Positions 24,801-39,800 of a stretch of DNA of 64,000 bases are shown here, piece after piece. Both the position numbers and the translations under genes were made by a program. Source of the stretch: Oreohelix idahoensis (lineage: Eukaryota; Mollusca; Gastropoda; Stylommatophora; Oreohelicidae); assembly GCA_024509875.1 (NCBI GenBank), contig JAMPIV010008516.1:972501-1036500 (forward strand), written 5' to 3'. The notes under the pieces are model-generated. The model was given only the letters and a program-made list of their open reading frames with translations. It was not told the origin of the DNA and made no database searches. How positions within the stretch are numbered: position 1 is the stretch's first letter; every line of letters starts with the position of its first letter.

Positions 24801-27800
24801 TTCCCACATACAGCATTGAGTACACGAACTGCCTTTACCTTGAGAACTGACGACGATGTCTGAAAAGTAAACTCTGCGATGTCCTGGAAAATAAATGCAA
24901 AATTCAAACAGTTCCATTACAAGACCAACTACAAATAATTCACTATTAACTGAACAAAATATGTAAGTAGTGAACTAACAAGCAAAAATGGATGTAGGTG
25001 AGTTTAACAGAAATATAAAATTATAAGATATGGGAAAGAATCCTGAAATGCAAAGTTAAGAAATTTGATAAAATGGCTTATTAAGATGGGTTACTATAAT
25101 AATTTTACAATGTTCAAAAGTGAACCAGTTAAACTCAAACTTCACCAAACACATCTATTTAAAAAAATGCTTCAAATCATTTTTGGTATATGACCTCAAG
25201 ATTTTGTGCTGTCCACAAGTAGGATGCTCTCAACGCTAGCAGTCTAAGATTATCCAGACACACAGCCTTGACACTGCTCCTGGGATCAGAGGTCAGATAT
25301 GTCAGCAACCATGTTACATGATCTTGTAAGTTCAGCAAGGACCTGACAGTTAGCTGTGTCATCGTACACAAGGTCAGCATCACAAATTTCACAGCTGGAA
25401 AACTTGTCAACACAGACTGGCATAATTCTATTGCCTGGAGTAGAGAAGAAATATTTGCTTAATTGCTGCACTAAGGCAGAGCAGGGACTTCGATTAATGA
25501 CCTAGACTTGGAAATGTTGTGCTGTGCTGCATATTAAAATAAAATAAAAAACCAATTACTTTTATGAAATTATAATTAATTACTATGATATAAGCATTTT
25601 AAGTGCGAAATGTTCATGTTACTTTAATTTATTTGCAATGTTTAAAATTCACAATTAGAGAACCTAGATCTACATTGGGATTCAATAATTTTTATTATCA
25701 CTACACTTCAGTTCCCTAAGGAGCTTAGGTCTTCAACAAATTTATGACAGGTCCTCCTGTCCTGTGCCATCTGCTCAAGATCTTTCCAGGACATCACAGC
25801 CGAGAAAGTGTCCTGGATTCTCCGAAATTAATTACAGACAATACAGATAATGTTTGCAGAATCCCTGTAACAATTTCAAATCGGCACTCTCCGCCAAGAC
25901 GAATAACTCACAGCGTGCGTTATTATCAGAAATCCAGTAATCAGAGCACACAGGTAACACAAGAACGGGCACGTCCTATCACAGGCTCCAACACAAGGAT
26001 TCAGAATAAAAGGAAGCACCTTATTTTCGGGGACCAGAATGTCAAGGAATTACAAAAATCTAAATTGTTAACAAACGATATGGACTCGGTCACTGTTCGC
26101 TTCAAGAACTGGGCATCCACTCAGGACTTGCTGTCACTCCTTAAACGTTTTCCGTCTGATCCCACTGTCACCAGAGTAACTACTCATATAGGTCTATCAG
26201 ACTCGCTCAAAGGTATTGAAATTTCCCAAGCTGATCTAAATCAAATCACATCAAAATTCCATTCGTTATTCCCTAATGCGAAAATCTACTTCTTGTCCAT
26301 TATTCCTCCAGTCAGAGCCCATTACCGCAAATCCATTGATGTCAACAATTCTAAACTTAAGAGGCACTGTGTCAAACACAACTATAAATTCATTGATCAC
26401 TCCTCGTACTTCCTTGCAAAATCAGGAGCCCCTAAAAAACATCTTTACAGCGGTGATATTGCCTTATCTACTGAAGGAATTAGCAAGCTGGCAACAAACA
26501 TCAGGTACCCAGAACGCACCTTCAAAGGAGTCGGCCACACACCAGGATCTCAAAATCCAACCAGTCATCTATCAACAGTGAATACCTACTTCTCGGATAG
26601 TAATTATGACCTTGACTTTCCACCATTACTTACTACTTCTAACAACACCCACTCAACATCATCTCATAAGCAGGAACATCAAATCACACCTGTTCTTATA
26701 AATCGCGAAGTGCAGGGAACAGCTTGTGATGTCTCCCTACAGCAACAACCACCTGTTTTCTGCACTTACTCAACAGGAACGATGTGATAGACTCTATCCT
26801 CAAAAGTGTACAAACAAAGCAGCTCAACAAACTCAGTCTTCATGTCCTGATACACTCCAACCATCAATGTCACAGGCACAAGAAGCCTACCCCCCGTCAC
26901 CGCATTTGTACCATCTTCCTATGTATCAACATCTGTGCCCAACCTTTTCTAATTTCTCGCTACAACAAAGACTCTTGGACTATTTACCTTCTGCCGGGAG
27001 ATCATACTGGTCAGCATACTCCAATCCCTCAACAAGAACACATGAATATCCCACAACCTCATTCTACCCCATGCATCATCCTTCACGTCCTAATCTACCA
27101 CATTTAGACTTTCAACAGCCCTGTTATCAATGAAATTTTAGTGATCATCAATTTCACAAAATATGGCTCCCACAATCACAACGGAATACCTAAATCGTCA
27201 GGGACTCAGGTTGGGACATCTGAATGTTTGTCATCTCTACAATGTGAGTAAATTGGCTGAAATTACTTCCATACTCGATAATAACAATGCATACTTTCAT
27301 ATTTTTGGTGTAACAGAAACTAGACTTAATGAACACATTTCTAACCAAGAACTGCAAATTGCAAATTATGAAATTTTCCGTCGGGATCCATCAATTAGTT
27401 TTGAAACTGGTGTGGCTGCCTATGTGCACACAAGCATCAAAGCTATAAGACGCGTTGATCTCGAATGTCCTGAAGTTGAATGCATGTGGCTGGAAGTCCG
27501 ACTCCCACACACTACCTCTATATTAATTGGCTTTATATACCGCCATCCGGATGCCAGAATGGAATGGCTAGATCAGTTCTCAGACATGATGGACAAAGTC
27601 TGGATAACTTCTTTGGAACTATTAATAATGGGAGACTTCAATATTGATGCCTTGAAGCGAAACGTTAATTGGGATAATTTGTATGCCCTGTACAACCTGA
27701 ACCAGTTGATTTCGCTACCAACCCGTGTCACAGACAAGTCATCAACCTGTATAGATCATCTGTATGTTACTAACACTGCTCACATCATTGAAGTCTGCGT

Positions 27801-30800
27801 TCCCGTATGTGGTCTAAGCGATCACTACCCCATATGTTGCACCTGGACCAAAAAGGGAGTTCGAATTCCTAAATTCTGTCACCACGTTGCACAAGCACGA
27901 ATATTCAAGAACTTTGATAGCTCCAAGTTCTTGTCTGATCTCTTAGCGACACCTTTTGATAATGTCTATGGAGTATCTAACCCGACTGAAGCCCTAGAAA
28001 TATGGCTGACAGCATTCACTTCAGTTCTTAACAAACATGCTCCTGTGTGTATAAAATGTGTCAAGTCAAGAATTATGCCTCCATGGATAACTTTGGAATA
28101 CCTGAAAACTAGGCAACAGCGAGACTATTTCAAGAAGATTGGAGACCATGCAAGCTATAGAAAATATAGAAACGTAGCGCAGTACATTTTAAGGAAATCT
28201 AAAAGACAGCACCTCAGATCCATTTTTGACGACGGCCGGAGCTCATCTAAAATCTGGAGCGCTATTAACCTTCTCACAAATGTACGCCGGCATAACCTCC
28301 GACAGCAAGTTACAAACATTAATGCTGATGAATTTTGCCAGTTCTCATCGATCGCACGAACATCCGGGATAAATCATCAGCAACTGAATTGTACTGCTCT
28401 TTCTGATTTCGTTCAATCGAGGTTAAACGAAGCCCACCTTCCTGAATTACATTTACTGTCAATCTCGGAGGTCTCTATTTTAATTAAATCATTACCTCAG
28501 AAGAAATCGTGTGGTGAAGATGGAATATCTTCGAGGATACTTCAGATTGCAGAGCCTGTTGTATGCGACTCACTCACTTACATTTACAATCTGTGCCTCA
28601 CAAAGAAAGTGTTTCCTCAAAGACTGAAAACAGGCTTAGTGGTACCAGTACCTAAAGAAGGTGATATTAATGTCGTCACAAACTACCGGCCGATTTCCCA
28701 ACTATCAGTCATAACTAAGCCTCTTGAACGACACATGCATAACATATTCTTTCTTCACTGAACAGCTACAATCTTATACATGAAAACCAATCTGGATTTT
28801 GACCCAAACATTCTTGTCAATCCTTGTTGACTAAGATTACCGAAATCTAGCATTCTAATATCAACTGCGAAAAAATAAATGGAATAATATTAATCGACCT
28901 TTACAAAGCATTTGACACAATTGACCACTCGTTGCTGATACAAAAGCTTACGGTGTACAAATTTCATACACGTTGTCTCCACAGTGATCACATTAATCAG
29001 CCAAAGACAAAATCATTCCTTGTCTAGGTCGAAACTTAATAAAATCATTCCTTGAAAACAGAACATGAGTCTTATACAATAATGTGCTCTCTAAATCATA
29101 CACCACTACAATGGGTGTCCCGCAGGGCTCGATACTAGGACCCTTACTCTTCAGCATCTTCATCAATGACCTGCCCTTGTCATTGCCACATGACGATTGT
29201 CTTATGTTTGCTGATGATACCACAGTAACAGTAGCTGGCACAGACATTAACACTGTTCAGTCTCTTTTACAGCATCACCTGGACATTGTACAGGCTTGGT
29301 GCACTATTAATAGTATGTCCATTAATAATAACCAAACTCAATCTTTGATTATCTCAACCCGCCAAAAGATTCTGCACTGTCAACCAAATACGTTATCTTT
29401 ATCTCTAGACGGAGAACGTATTAAGCAAGTTACGGACCACAGCCTGTTGGGTGTGGTCATTGACCAGTCTCTAAGCTGGAAGTCACATGTCTATTTCATC
29501 ACAAACAAGATCTCACAAAAATTGTTTCAACTCTCAAAAATCAAACATTTTTTATGTCCGCACTCAAGACTTATATTCTATTATGCACATATTCAAAGTC
29601 ACCTTTCTTACTGCTCAAATATCTGCAGTCGCTGTGGCTTGTCGTTTTTGAAACGCCTAGAATCCCTACATAAAAGGGCGCTACGACTTGTTTGCCTGAA
29701 TGATAACATTCCCAGTGCTCAGCTATTTTCACAGCAGAATGTTCTTCCTCTTAAAAAATTCTTCTTCCAAGATCTCCTATTTGTGCATCAAATTTTACAT
29801 GGCAGAACGCCTTCATACTTGCAAATGTTCTTTCGCTATAAGTACTGCTCATATTTTATACGTGGCAACCTACTTTTGGACCTAGCTAAACCTCAAACTG
29901 ACCTCTTCCGAAGTTGTTTTAGTTATGCAGGTGGTTTAGCATGGAATTTCCTACCCAAGCCTGTCAAAACTGATAATTACACCACATTCAAAGACAACTG
30001 CATTCACATGTCATGAAATCTTGTACACGCATTTAACGACAATTCTGTTTGTTATTTCAACGTTTCCATGAGCATTTAACTATCATTGTAATATTTTCAT
30101 TTTAAATTGAATTTTTTATATTAAGTAGCTTTATTGCTTGACCTCTCTCTCTCTCCCCATCTCTCTATGTGCGTGAATGACAATGAGTAAATGTACTTGT
30201 GTGTGCTAAGTTTCTGATTGTGATGATAATATTAATTGATCCTGTCTGAAGTTGTTAATATTTTAATTTTTAAAACGCTGAAAATTGTATTGCAGGGCAG
30301 AAGTGTAAAAAGGCAATTATGCCTATTTCTTTACCCTGATGAAATAAAGATTTTGTTCGTTCGTTCGTTCTATGTCATATTTATTTCTTTCATTTCTGTC
30401 TCCAGTTCTCTTTCCTATGTATCTTTTGTACTCCCTCTACTTCATGTCCCCTGGAGACTCTTGAAAATGAACTACCTTTTAATGCCATCAGCAGGGTTCC
30501 TCAATGTGTGTCCGTCCATCACCTTCTTATTACAGGGAAGAACCATTCATTTTCTAATATTTTAAGATAACTCAGAAAAAGATTTATACTGCAATTGTAT
30601 GGGTCCATCCAGGCACTGAATAACAGTAACAATCCTCCAAATTTCATTTAAACACTGTCTGAGGACAAAATTAAAAGAAATCTAAGATAAAACAAAGAGC
30701 AGACACACATAAACAGACAAAAGTATAGATGGATACTCTCCCTCTGATACAGTTCTTTCGCAATATTTGGCAGACAATTCTGGATATAACACAAAGAATG

Positions 30801-33800
30801 ATAAAAAAAAAACATGAAAGGCTTATAACACATGGAGGCCAAGTTTATAAAGGAGAGTGGACATTATCCACACCTTGACAGCACACAATGAGATCAGTTT
30901 GAAATTTCTGCTCTAATATTTCACAGCTAATTCCCTGATACCTGTTGTCCTCCCAGTGGACTTTACCATGCTTGTCGTGGTAGCTTATCTTCTCCCATTC
31001 TGCAGACATGGCCAAACCATCTTAGTTGGGACTGTTCTACTTGGGTCTGCAGGGGGTGGGATTTTAGGTGTTCCATGACATGGTACATTACTCTCTCAAT
31101 GGTCTCCTGGTGCATTCGTTTGGCTATACTTAGATTTCTTCATGTCTGCACTTTAGATTTAAAAAAAAAATCTTTTTTGTTGCATATAAGTTCACAATAC
31201 TCCTTCTTCTCATCCTGCTTACAGGAAAAAACTGTCATCCATTTTGGGGTTTGGATGAAACTAAAAACTGCCAGGGACAGAAAGTATTAAAGCATGCAAA
31301 CATACTTGACATCGCACAGAAGTTAGAATGAGGAAAAGTTTCTCACAGAAATAAGAATGTACTTATATATCTATGTTAACCTAAAACTTGGCATAACATT
31401 TCACTTCAGACTGTGTGTCTCCCAGTACAAGTGCTGCAAAACTGTTTAAGATAGAACAGGAAAAACTGAGGAGACAAAAGAAGGTAGAAAACAGGAAGTT
31501 AAAGCAACAAGTAAGGAGACAGAATGAGTAAGTGAGAAAGAAGAAGAGAGAAAAAAAAAATAAGAAAGAGTTAGAAGGGAGAAGATAGAAAAACAAGAGA
31601 ATGAGTAAGAAGAAAGATAGCAGAAAAATATGGGAAAAACTGAAGGTAATTAGGAAGGTAGAAAGCAGGAAGTGAAAGCAACAAATAAAGAGATAGAGAA
31701 TGAGTGTGCAAGAAGAAGAAAGAAAAAAATAAGAAAAAAATTAGAAAGAAGAAGATAGAAAAACAAGAGAATGAGTAAGGTGGGAAGATGACAGAAAAAT
31801 ATGAGAGAGAGAGAGAAGTAAAATGACCTTCACTGCTGTTTCTGTATCATGATACATGTGCTGCAGTATAGAAATTAGCTTAAGCTTCATTTCAGTTGGT
31901 GTTGCTAGTCCAGATATCATGTCGCCAATTTTGCTACACACATTGGCTGCAAATGTTCTGGGGAAACAAAACCAAAAATATCAGCTGTTAGAACTAATGT
32001 TACACAATTGGATGAGGTCCAGTGCGGATTCCGAGCAAACTGAAGTACTCAAGACCTAATCTTCACACTCAGACAGCTAAGTGAAAAGGCCCTTGAGTAT
32101 AAGAGTGAGATCCATCTTTGTTTCATAGATCTGGAAAAGGCGTTTGACAGAGTCCCCTGGAGCAAACTTTGGGACTGTTTGGCAAGGAAGAACATTCCAG
32201 CACCTCTGATCCATGCTATACAGAGCTTCTACAAGTCTTGCAGAAATTATGTGAGGACAGCAAACCATAAGTCAGAAGAGTTCAGGACCACCACTGGTGT
32301 AAAACAAGGTGATATCATGCACCTTATCTTTTCATACTCCTCATGGACGATGTCATCAAGGCATGTAAGGAGAGAACAAGAAAGTATTCAGTGGGGTACT
32401 GGAAGATGAGACAGGTCTGTATTTCAGAGCTGGCCTTTGCTGATGATGTTGTGTGGCCGGGGGAGTGGACAGGAACGGCACTAAATCAAGTTTGATATGA
32501 CCGGGCTTGGTCACGGTGACAAATCAAGTCTAGTGTGACAGGGTGAGAATGGGGTGGAATCTTTTATCAATGTTCATCTGTTGTTTTACTGGCGACTGCC
32601 AGAGATGGTGATTACAGAATAGGAACATAACCCAGGTGGTTCTTTTGGAGACTCGTAACTGTGTTTATGTTTTAGGCTGCATGATCGTCTAAAATATGGT
32701 AATATTCTTTTCTCTATTACCTGATGTAAACAAACGACACTTCCTACTGACGTTCAGGAAATAAGTTCAAGCTTGATTAAATATGAATGAACACCTTTAT
32801 TAAGTGTCTGCACACTCTGACAACTTCATAATAGTTCATAAATACATGTGCTTCTGTGGTATACAAACCAGTCATCCCAAGAAATAACACACAGCCATCG
32901 AACTTACAAGATGGTCCAAACCCCAAAATCACTGTCTCGCTCGTCTCGTGCCTAAAACCAACTCACTTAACCCCCTTCTCTCAAACCATCACTTCCGTCC
33001 TAACTACTGGGCAATTCTACCCCAAGTTCGATGACGTCATTTCTTAACCTTTAATTAAATCACTCATAGGATTTGTGACTAGTGTTATTACGCTAACTAG
33101 ACACGCTCAAATACTTAGTGTTTAATCTTGCTAAGTATTCTTACCCTAACTATAATTAAGTGGCAGCACCTTAGTGTTAATCCGACGTAACAGTCCGTAC
33201 TGTCACAGTTGCCCTGATTGCTAAATCAGAGGCACATCTCCAATCCAACCTGCAAGTCTGGAAGGAAGAGCTGGAGAAGAGAGGGATGGTCATAAGCAGC
33301 TCTAAAACAAAATCCATGGTGATATCACGAGAACAAAGAAGACATCAGATTAAGCTGGGAGAACAGGTCCTGGAGCAGGCTGACCACTTTAAATACCTCA
33401 GAGCTATTATAGACCGAAAGGGAGGCATCAAAGAAGAGTTGGCCACTCGAAAAGCAGCAACTGGGAGACTTTTTCAGGCCATAAATCGAGGATTCCTCAG
33501 CAAGAGAGAGGTTGGTAAGAAAACGAAGATGGCTGTATACCGCTCTACCTATGTCCCAGTCTTGACATATGGATGCGAGTCATGGGCAATGACTACAACC
33601 CACAAAAGCCAGATCCAAACCTCAGAAATGAGGTATCTGAGGAAGGTGGTTAAAGTAACAAGAAGAGACATGGTCCACAACCAGACGATACGTCAAGGCC
33701 TAAAATCCCACCACTGCAGACCCAAGTAGAACAGTCCCAACTATGATGGTTTGGCCATGTCTGCAGAATGGGAGAAGATCGGCTACCACGACAAGCATGG

Positions 33801-36800
33801 GAAACAAAGAGTCAGGGATCCAGACCCCAGGATGACCCAGAGTCCGCTGGGAGGACAACATTAGACAATCTTTGAAGGACCGAGGACTAGAATGGAACCA
33901 GGCCAGGAGGAAGACAGCCGACAGGATAGTCTGGCGCTCTCTCTTCCAAACCTCTACACCTCCGGTAGAAGGGGAATGACTAAGTAAGTAAGAACTAATG
34001 TTATTAAAAAAAAAAAACCATTAACAGTAAATAAAGTGTACTAAACCTAATCATAAAACTTAAATAGTAAAAAAAGGACAGCAAGATAGTATTTATGATG
34101 TGTAGAACGATAACGGGATTCTTCAAATTTATAATAATGGTAAGACTATATCATAGATATGTTATTGTTATACAGAACTGACATCATTGCACTCCGGGCA
34201 AACCCATAGGTGCTCAGTCTCCATCAGTATATGTCGGAGATTGTGAATACTAACTGTTCCTGTAGCTCGCTGGTTGTAAATACGACAGATGCATCCTCTC
34301 ATACATGTCCATCTCTACTAGCCTTACGTGTGATGCCTAATTCCAACAGTCTTAACCTTGATGATTCATCTATTGCAGTGTCATTCTCTAACAGGTGATC
34401 ATTAATTGTTCTCAGTATATCTCCCTTATCCATATCTAGTGTCCCCACTATGGGTGCTCTTGAAGCTAGTCTGTCAGCTCTTTCATTACCGCATACCCCA
34501 GCATGACCAGGACAGTATATCCACACCAGCTCTTGTAGACTGGAAGCTTCTATGAATGTTTTCCATTCATGCCGCAACCAATCACTTTGAACCGTCTGAA
34601 GCGTGGACTGAGAGTCTAACACAATGATAGCCTTTGTTAATGAAGTTTCAGATATCCACCTTAAGGCTGCAGTAACAGCCTCGACCTCCATTCTCATGCT
34701 GGAAGTTGTTATCTTGTAAGCCCCACTATGTTCGGCGACGATTCTGCTCTGCACCCAAACAGAGAAGCCCCAACCGGATTTCTCACTACGGATCACAGAC
34801 TCATCTGTATACACAACGGCATCATCCTCGCCGGAATGATCATGTATCAGTTGATTAATTTCCAATTCTGCTTTTCCATTCCTCCAATTTCTACACTCTC
34901 TGCCAAGGCTGATGATGACATGCTGGATAAATTTATTATTAATAGAATAATACAATAATTTGATTAATTTTTACCAAATCATTTGATGACTTAGGTGATG
35001 TCATCTAGTTGCAGTAGTAGTCCAATATACTATTGAAGCATATTGTAGATTATGATGAGGGCATAATAGCATAATAGATAGTGATAAATAACTTTGTTTT
35101 ACGGTTTGCCTTGAATAGGACAAACATATTAGATAATAATTAGTACATTTTCATAGTACTACAGTGTGTACTGGGCACATGTATATGATTAAATAACATA
35201 ATTATAGAGGGACAATACTCATAATTATTGGAGGATAATATTAGATGCATGATATAAATTCAGCATCATGAATTAATAAGGGTATACTACATTCGTATAA
35301 TGTAATGGTTATACATTATTGATATAAATTACTTAGTTACAAAATAGTTTTGGAACTTACAACTAATAATACAAGAGTATTATAATTGTTTATATTGAGT
35401 ATTCATACATTGTGTATTGCCTAATTATCACATTTTTTCAAGATATGTTGGAAATAACCGGTCACCCTGGTATAGCCACCATGCCAGGGAAGAGGCAAGG
35501 GATGTTCCTTAGGAAGTCCATCTGCCTGGCGCCACCCCGCTCGCATTCCAGACAGCTAATTTCCCATTAGCCATTCAGCCTCTCGGCACATTGGAGCACC
35601 TTAGGCTTGGGGTCATTAATTAATGACGATGACCGAAGATGCCTTTATTCGAGTTATACCATGCTTTAGGAGCCGCGCTAGCGTAGTGGTTACAACACCG
35701 CTCTGGCGACCGGGTGATACAGGATCAAACCCGGGCGACGGCATTTGAGGATTTTTCGTCGACTGGGATTTGGACTGGATTAACTCGAGACCTGGCGAGG
35801 ACATCTGAAGGAGTGTCGTCGACCAGGGACTGGCGGCTCCTGAGCCGACCCAGCTGCAATGGGTACCTCCGAAATCGGCGAGTATTTGCCTGAATGGCGA
35901 GGGACACCTGTCTCTGTACAAGAAATAAAGGGATACTCACGTAAAATCAATGTCAGGTTAGACATAAAAAAAAAATAATAACCTGAGATTTCGCCTCGAG
36001 TATTAGCGGGCGAACGCAAAAAAAAAAAAAAAAAAAAAAAAAATACCATGCTTTATACGATGTGAAGACATCTGTTGATGACGCCATTATAGTGAAAGTA
36101 TGTGAAGAAAGCACAAGTAACCTTTTTGTGAACAGAATTTTCTGACATGACAAGATGGCTGACTATGTCGTTAGCTGAACTTTCCAAAATCATGTCCTCA
36201 TTCAGGCATATAAGTAATATGCGGACGTCTCCTCACATGAACATACTGGCTCATACCAAGTCAGTCACTTACGAAAAATGTAGCAAAGCAGGAAAAAACT
36301 CGAAAATCTCGAATCACAAACTATGTAAGACATCTTGAAACCTCAAGTATGTCCATAGATATGTACAGGTCGGAAACCCAGAATCCGAACATCCAAAAAC
36401 TGAAATATTCTGAAAATCAAAATTTTTTGGGTCGACTTGAGCTACTTTTGGCAGATTTGTGGGTTAAATCCAAAATAATCTGATTTCCGAAACACAGCTG
36501 TCTCAGAGCATTTCGGATTCTGGGTTACCAACCTGTAGTGTACTAAAACATCCACAAGTTCATAGCATACAATGACAGCAGGCAAACTAATAGTAAAATA
36601 AATCAATCTCCTTTGTTTTAAAACAAATCCTTACATAACCCAACATAGTTAAGAAGGAAACAATAAAACTGACCGCAGCTAGAAACAATACTGTCACCGT
36701 TGGGTTTGCCCAAAGCATTATTTGTGCTTCAAGCAAGGTTTATATGAACGGTAATTTGGTTTTAGTCAAGTAAAAGAGTGTAGAAAAATGGTTTAGGAAA

Positions 36801-39800
36801 TATGAATGGATTTGGATACAGACTATTTGTCTTAGTTGAAGGGAGATAAAATGAGTGAAGGGATGCTTTGAGAGAAGGGAGGAAACTCCGCATATTATGG
36901 TTGGTGGATAAAAGTCTTGAATTAGGGTTAAGCAGATTTAGTGGGTTCTCAATTGTGGTTGAGAAAATTAGCATGTAACGATTTTGTAGTAAGCTTTAAA
37001 GAAGAGAATATGGTGTTCAGTTAAAACGTCAAAGGGAGATAACGTAGAATTAAGTCCCTTGTAGGTTTTAGTGAGTTGAGAAAAAGATACACACGGGAAT
37101 AGAGGGAGAGAAGTCTAAAAATAACAGACGATAGTTCACTGAATTCGCTCACGTTGTAAAAGCGTGAGCAATTTTTTCCAGTGAGTGGAAATAAGGCCGA
37201 CCAATCGTTTTAGCTGGTAAACAGGGACAGATCAGCTGACGATTGACTAGAAGTCAAGGGCAGAACAGTTTATGGCTCGCAAGTGTGCGGTCGTGTGTTT
37301 CTGAAGATGAAGAAACAAGAATGATGTGCGGTTGCCACAAGTTTGATAAGATCTGTAGAAGTTATCACAGATAGATTAGAAGTGACAAAGTAAACTCATA
37401 AGGTATATAGATAAGTTAGGAGATGCTAGTCCTAGGAAATTCGGAGGATGTGTTAAAGATTAGTCAGAACAGTATGAGTAAACTAAGAAGTTTCATAGTC
37501 AGAGAAAAATGCTACTTAAGAGAATTTGTTTTATAATGTCACTAGTGAGTGTATTCACAGGAGAGATTCAAAGAATCACCTGTAAGTATTGACCTTTTAT
37601 GAATTATTATGCACTTTGATGAACATTTTCCTGACTCGCAGCAGAGAAATCACAAGACGATATGTTAGAAAAATGAGTAAAGGAAATGGTACTGGGTGAG
37701 AAGTTTAAAGAAGAGAAGCAATGGAATGCCCAGGATGTACCAGAGGAATAGAAATATAAAGTACTTTGCATAAAGTTGATCAGGAGTTTTGAGGCAGATT
37801 GGGCAAAACGAAATAGAGCTTGAGGAAGCTAAATAAGTAATTTGAGATGAGATAAGCACAAAGGGGATTAAATGCCTACATACTTTTGGAGATACAGAAT
37901 GTATACTTGAGGTAACTATGACATGACTGCAGGTGTGCTCTATATGAAGAATTACCTGCATCTTTGAAATATATTTATATTACATGTAAATAAATAGGAT
38001 TTTGTAAGAGAACAAACAAATGCTTGAGTTGATCCATGAAGGATTGTTGTTGAATGCCTGATCATCAATCACTATAATAAAATCACTGTACGATCATTCA
38101 CGGAATAACAACAAAGAAGGGTACGAACGAGTCAAGGGTTGAAAGTAAGAAGGAAAGTAGTTCATCCAAGAATTGTCAACTCTGGCGGAGAGGGCCAGTA
38201 CCAAACACTACTAACTTAAAACTTGGAAGATATACAAGGAAACTGGTGTGAGTCACACAACTAGGCCTGCCATCTGTCACCTAGTAATGTAAGACTCAGC
38301 ACGGTTACACATAGGATAATTGGTGCCTTAGGACCAGTCATTAGAACACCACCACCACCTGTTACACGTGGTATAATTGATACCGTTACCAGTACTCCCT
38401 GACGGTTACAATACTATCATCACAATTAAAATGCTAACAAGCAAGATACGCAGCTTATTAAGTATACACTCACTTGGACTTTTCACAAAACTTTTCTGCG
38501 GCAAAGATTGCTGCCTCCACTTCAACTGCATTGTGGGAATCAAGACACAAAATGATGCTGTGGTGAACATTCTTTTTTTCAGAAATGATGCTGGCAACAC
38601 TGCCAAGAGTTCTAAATAAAATAGATAAGGTGGCCAATAAAGCAAATGCAATGTTTCTAAATGGAATATAAAGCAAACACAGTATTTCTATTTGGAAGTT
38701 ACCAAATAAAGAAAATACTACATTCCTATTTGGAAGTGAAATGCTATTCAATAAGAAAAGACTTGTTAACACGAGCAACAGTAATTAGATGCTGATAATA
38801 AAAGAATAGTATGAAAAAAATAAAAATAAATAATAAAAACACCAAACTAAGGTTTAAAAAAAAAACACTACAAAGATACAATATTATGGAATCTATAAGA
38901 GACAGAAAATACAAATCTTTAATTTTGTGAAGCGAGAGAAGAAATGTATTATATAAAAACATCAGCGAGCTGTGCAGATGTGTATAGGATGTTATCACTG
39001 CTGTGAATCATAAGGTTAATTGAATTAAGTTATACACAAAAAAATAATCAGTTTGTAGGGACTCTTTCTCTTTGCTGATTGTAGAGTCTATATACTTTTG
39101 ACATAACGCGAATGGATCCAATTCTAAACAATGTAGTAATAAGTCAACTTGAACTTCCAACCAGGGGCACATCAACTAATGCCAAGACGGTATACAGTTC
39201 ATTCAATTTATTTGACATCATACGGTTGACTGGACGAACATGTTGATATTGACGACGGACGGTTAACTTTCAACAGCACGGTACACAATGTAGAGTTCAT
39301 ATTGAAAATTACAATTAGTTCATTCAATAATATAATCCCTTTGATAATGTCGGACTAGTTATACAGTATTTATAACACGGCATACCAGTAAACAAGTGAG
39401 GCAGTTAGATTCAATCGATCTTCTTCCAGTATCCGATGACCTTGGCAATGACTGAGATCCTCATTAGGTCTTCTATATCATATTAATGTTTCAATACTTC
39501 ATATCTTCTTTCTGGTACTGGCCTCGTGATTAAACAATGTTGAATTACAATAATACATATTTCTGCCAAAGACTTTCTGGGCATATGAGCTTAGTTATAA
39601 CGAATCCTTGAGTCACCTCTGCTCAAAACTGCCACTATTCTAAGCGGCCTAAGAATGACTCGCATCATTTAAAATGCACTATAATCCTTGACAATCCTAT
39701 TTTCCAGGAATATGACGGATTAAATAAATTATATTAAATGTTCAAGCATGACTCCATTTTGGAACCAATAGGTCATTGGTCCAACTAGACATCCACGTTG

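Larger units (their letters stand above)
25794..30375 (+). mobile_element. CR1/L2-like LINE, two ORFs, decayed
   Basis: A plus-strand non-LTR element with an esterase-like ORF1 (to about 26787, trailing frames to 27133) and an ORF2 with endonuclease and reverse transcriptase (27163-30016). It ends after GATGAAATAAAGATTTT in a short (GTTC)n tail (30355-30372). ORF1 with an SGNH/esterase-like domain is typical of the CR1/L2 group. The 5' end is probably truncated near 25794. It is antisense to INTS7 in intron 5. No target duplication was found. Confidence 0.85.

Noticed and set aside
24439..25105. Possible duplication of INTS7 exon 6 or 7
   Set aside because: Only about 40 bp of intronic sequence is repeated; no exon sequence is duplicated.
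35669..35745. Possible tRNA gene on the plus strand
   Set aside because: Same reason: tRNA-like head of a SINE with a poly(A) tail and 13-bp duplication; the B box also deviates from consensus.
38340..38410. Possible CRISPR-like array because of repeated short motifs
   Set aside because: The repeats are imperfect, few, and explained as tandem LTR-end/primer-binding units in a eukaryotic LTR.
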